From: Salaquimonas sp041736675
GTDB lineage: Bacteria > Pseudomonadota > Alphaproteobacteria > Rhizobiales > Rhizobiaceae
Direction: 5' to 3'
DNA: 64,000 bases
NCBI GenBank assembly: GCA_041736675.1
Contig: JBGSTD010000047.1
Location: 124,001 to 188,000 of the forward strand
Shown: in pieces, positions 62,120-64,000 of the stretch
Layout: every line of letters begins with the position of its first letter
Position numbering within the stretch: the stretch's first letter is position 1
The notes under the pieces: model-generated
Seen by the model: the letters and a program-made list of their open reading frames with translations, nothing else
The model's database searches: none
Told to the model about the DNA's origin: nothing
Made by a program: the position numbers and the translations under genes

Positions 62120-62839
62120 ATGATTTTAAATGATTCGATATGGCCCGCCCGGTCGCCCTGCAGACTGCTGGTTCTTCCAATTGTTCTGGTTCTTGCCTGC
62201 GGTTGCACCATAACCAATGGGGCAGTCGGATTCATCTCGCAGGATACAGCGCTTACCGGAGAATTTGACCAGGATGCCAATCCGCTGGTTCTTGCTTTCA
62301 ACCAGATTTGCCTGACCGAAAGAACGATGCCCGAGGAAATCGCCCCTATCGCGGTAAGTCTGGGCTGGCACCTTGCAGGTGACGATGAATTGTCACAGGC
62401 CATGCTGCAGCCACTAAAGAAGACAGTTCTGAAAATGCCCGGTGGAGGAAGCCGGTTTGACGAAGAGCAATCGCTTTACGCTCATCTCTCCAAAGACAAT
62501 ATTGAGATTCTCAGCCTTGAAAAGCGCTATACATCGCAGAAGGTTTTGGCGACCCAATGCGAATTATACGGTTACCACGATTTTCTTAAAAGCTGCGAAG
62601 CCGTCGGGAAGCTTATCATGCGCGCTCCTGATCACAACAAAGCCTATCCTGAACATGATGCACAGTTTATTCAGTGGAATATCATCAAGAACGGCAAAGC
62701 CGCAATTGTCGGTTGTGAAAGAGCACCCAGAAGCCCTACCATGCCTTTTGCCGGTGTGAAGATCAGCCTGAAAACAGATTTGACCACCAAGGTCGCTGTC
62801 AGAACCAGCCGGCCTGCTTCTGTCGCTGACGGGCGATAA
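62120..62839 (+). CDS. Hypothetical lipoprotein
   Basis: 239 residues from ATG 62120; the frame is open 32 codons further up but that part is not signal-like. A signal peptide (MILNDSIWPARSPCRLLVLPIVLVLACGC) has a lipobox-like LACG/C. The mature part includes several Cys (ICLTER, ATQCELYGYHDFLKSCE, IVGCERAP), and ends TSRPASVADGR. I do not recognise the family. Its last 41 bases overlap the FolD-like gene on the other strand. Confidence 0.6.
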   Translation: MILNDSIWPARSPCRLLVLPIVLVLACGCTITNGAVGFISQDTALTGEFDQDANPLVLAFNQICLTERTMPEEIAPIAVSLGWHLAGDDELSQAMLQPLKKTVLKMPGGGSRFDEEQSLYAHLSKDNIEILSLEKRYTSQKVLATQCELYGYHDFLKSCEAVGKLIMRAPDHNKAYPEHDAQFIQWNIIKNGKAAIVGCERAPRSPTMPFAGVKISLKTDLTTKVAVRTSRPASVADGR

Positions 62840-63677
62840 GCGCATTTCGCATCAAGATTGCGACTGTAACCGGACCTACCCCTCCAGGAACCGGGGTTAC
62901 CCAGCTGGCAACTTCCAAGACAGCCGCAGTATCAACATCGCCAACGATTTTCACATTGCCGTCCGCATCGGTAATCTGGTTGATCCCGATATCAATAACC
63001 GCTGCGCCGGGTTTTACCATATCCGCCTTCAAAAAGCCCGGAATTCCTACCGCGACCAGAACCGCATCTGCCCTTCGTGAATGTGCCGCCACCGATCTTG
63101 TCATATGATGACAGACTGTGACGGTTGCACCTTCAGCCATAAGCATGAAGGCAGCAGGCTTTCCGACAATTTCAGAGTGGCCAATCATGACGACCTCTAG
63201 GCCTTTCAATTCGAGGCCGGTCGCCTTGATCAATTCCACTGAAGCTGCTGCTGTACAAGGCGCAAGGGCCGTATCATTATACACGATGTTGCCGATTGAT
63301 GCCGGGTTCATGCCCTCCACATCCTTTAGCGGATGAATTGCGGACTGTAGTGAGCGTACTGCGATATGGGCGGGAACCGGCCGTTGCAGGATCACTCCGA
63401 GTATATCAGGATCATCGTTCATTTTAGAGATTCGTGCCTTGCATTCCTCCTGTGAAAGGTCTGCAGGCCAGTATTGATCCTCAAACGGGATGCCGACCTT
63501 TTCTGCCGCACGCTTCTGATTGCGGATATAAACTGCCACTTCGGATATATCACCGATTGAAATAGATACGAGTTTGCCGAGCAGTAATCCCAAATTCATT
63601 CGGGCGATTTCAAGCCGGACTTGTTCCATGATTGCAGATTGCAGCGCGCGGCCGTCAAGATAACGCGGGTCCATCAT
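62799..63677 (-). CDS. FolD paralogue lacking two catalytic residues
   Basis: 292 residues, a full-length methylenetetrahydrofolate dehydrogenase/cyclohydrolase fold: VILQRPVPAHIAVRSLQSAIHPLKDVEGMNP, GLEVVMIGHSEIVGKPAAFMLMAEGATVTVCH and TPVPGGVGPVTVAILMRNAL. Aligned with E. coli FolD, Gln98 is kept, but the catalytic Lys54 is Gln54 (YIRNQK) and Asp121 is Glu121 (DVEG where FolD has DVDG). QLPLP is QRPVP. Cyclohydrolase activity is therefore probably lost or changed. It follows a normal folD by about 44 bp on the same strand, suggesting a duplicated, repurposed copy. The second start (Met2) may be the true one. Confidence 0.85.
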   Translation of the reverse strand: MMDPRYLDGRALQSAIMEQVRLEIARMNLGLLLGKLVSISIGDISEVAVYIRNQKRAAEKVGIPFEDQYWPADLSQEECKARISKMNDDPDILGVILQRPVPAHIAVRSLQSAIHPLKDVEGMNPASIGNIVYNDTALAPCTAAASVELIKATGLELKGLEVVMIGHSEIVGKPAAFMLMAEGATVTVCHHMTRSVAAHSRRADAVLVAVGIPGFLKADMVKPGAAVIDIGINQITDADGNVKIVGDVDTAAVLEVASWVTPVPGGVGPVTVAILMRNALIARQRQKQAGWF

Positions 63678-63721
63678 TCAGGTTGCCCTCTTGTTGAAAT
63701 ATGCAGGTTGGAAATTTTCGA

Positions 63722-64000
63722 TCAGTATTCCGGCGGCATCACGCCAGCCTTGCGGCAGGCCGAAGCCAAAGTGTTTGCCATCAGCATGGCGATGGTCATA
63801 GGGCCCACGCCGCCTGGAACGGGAGTGATTGAGCCCGCCTTTTTTGCTGCAGTCTCAAATTCCACATCGCCAACAAGACGGGTCTTGCCAGCTTCTCCAT
63901 CGACACGATTGATACCCACATCAATGACGCAGGCGCCCGGTTTCACCCAGTCGCCGGTGATCATTTCAGGGCGGCCAACGGCTGCTACGAGGATATCTGC
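63722..64000 (-). CDS. folD: Methylenetetrahydrofolate dehydrogenase/cyclohydrolase, C-terminal part (partial)
   Basis: 93 codons, open to the window edge; the N-terminus lies beyond base 64000. ADILVAAVGRPEMITGDWVKPGACVIDVGINR and SITPVPGGVGPMTIAMLMANTL are the standard C-terminal FolD motifs. It converts methylene-THF to formyl-THF. A diverged paralogue follows at 63677-62799. Confidence 0.9.
   Translation of the reverse strand, partial: ADILVAAVGRPEMITGDWVKPGACVIDVGINRVDGEAGKTRLVGDVEFETAAKKAGSITPVPGGVGPMTIAMLMANTLASACRKAGVMPPEY

Noticed and set aside
1..64000. Prophage, IS element or CRISPR array
   Set aside because: I found no transposase, integrase, terminal inverted repeat pair around a coding block or spaced direct repeats.

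Overview
This 64 kb window is a stretch of alphaproteobacterial chromosome, most likely from the order Hyphomicrobiales (Rhizobiales). Reasons: a hisS-hisZ-hisG run, two BA14K proteins, a zwf-pgl-edd operon, a PdhS-like cytosolic kinase, a plant-type glutamate-cysteine ligase, several CtrA-type sites, and a tRNA-His whose gene encodes no G at -1. Base composition is roughly 50-55% GC by eye. Genes are densely packed housekeeping and conserved-hypothetical loci. I see no prophage, transposase, CRISPR array or rRNA.

Layout. 1-3.3 kb: end of a degenerate EAL gene, then groESL with a CIRCE operator and an array of groEL 3'-end repeats and terminators. 3.3-4.8 kb: an FNR-box promoter, a diheme cytochrome c and a NapC/NirT-type tetraheme cytochrome, followed by about 790 bp without a convincing gene but with three rhizobial palindromic repeats. 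5.6-7.1 kb: CDF metal exporter and DoxX. 7.1-10.9 kb (minus): hisG, hisZ, hisS. The middle of hisS is strongly AT-rich and expanded, which looks like an intragenic import. 11-18 kb: His-rich secreted protein and DUF305 protein, two BA14K proteins, an ogt-type methyltransferase, an EamA transporter, tag, a DUF2927 lipoprotein and two tandem L,D-transpeptidases. 18-28.8 kb: glcDEF (minus), DUF3422, a GntR/FCD regulator, lutABC, an Ada-like Cys protein and rsmE. Near-identical palindromes upstream of glcD and of gntR suggest one regulon for 2-hydroxyacid oxidation. 28.9-40.5 kb: gshA, fatty acid desaturase, PilZ, DUF937, ureohydrolase, ABC ATPase and permease, xseA, Nudix, PiT transporter.

40.5-45.9 kb: a Sel1 secreted protein, a coiled-coil protein and a Sel1-TM-Sel1 protein form an unusual cluster. 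46-51.6 kb: tRNA-His, a PdhS-like kinase with a CtrA site at its promoter, and an orphan Fe(III)-type permease. 51.6-56.5 kb: an AT-rich gap with two perfect CtrA-type sites, an AsmA-family protein, a small membrane protein, an ScfR-type regulator and a small conserved protein. 56.8-60.8 kb: zwf-pgl-edd (Entner-Doudoroff). 60.8-64 kb: PQQ-type aldose dehydrogenase, a lipoprotein, a FolD paralogue lacking two catalytic residues, and the end of a normal folD.

Six perfect TTAA-N7-TTAA sites lie in gaps between genes (16.1, 32.0, 38.3, 46.3 and 51.7-51.8 kb), suggesting that several envelope and signalling genes here belong to the CtrA cell-cycle network. The best leads are the hisS mosaic with the derived tRNA-His, the Sel1/coiled-coil cluster, the shared glc/lut operator and the K54Q/D121E FolD paralogue. 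All function calls are from reading motifs by eye, with no database search.
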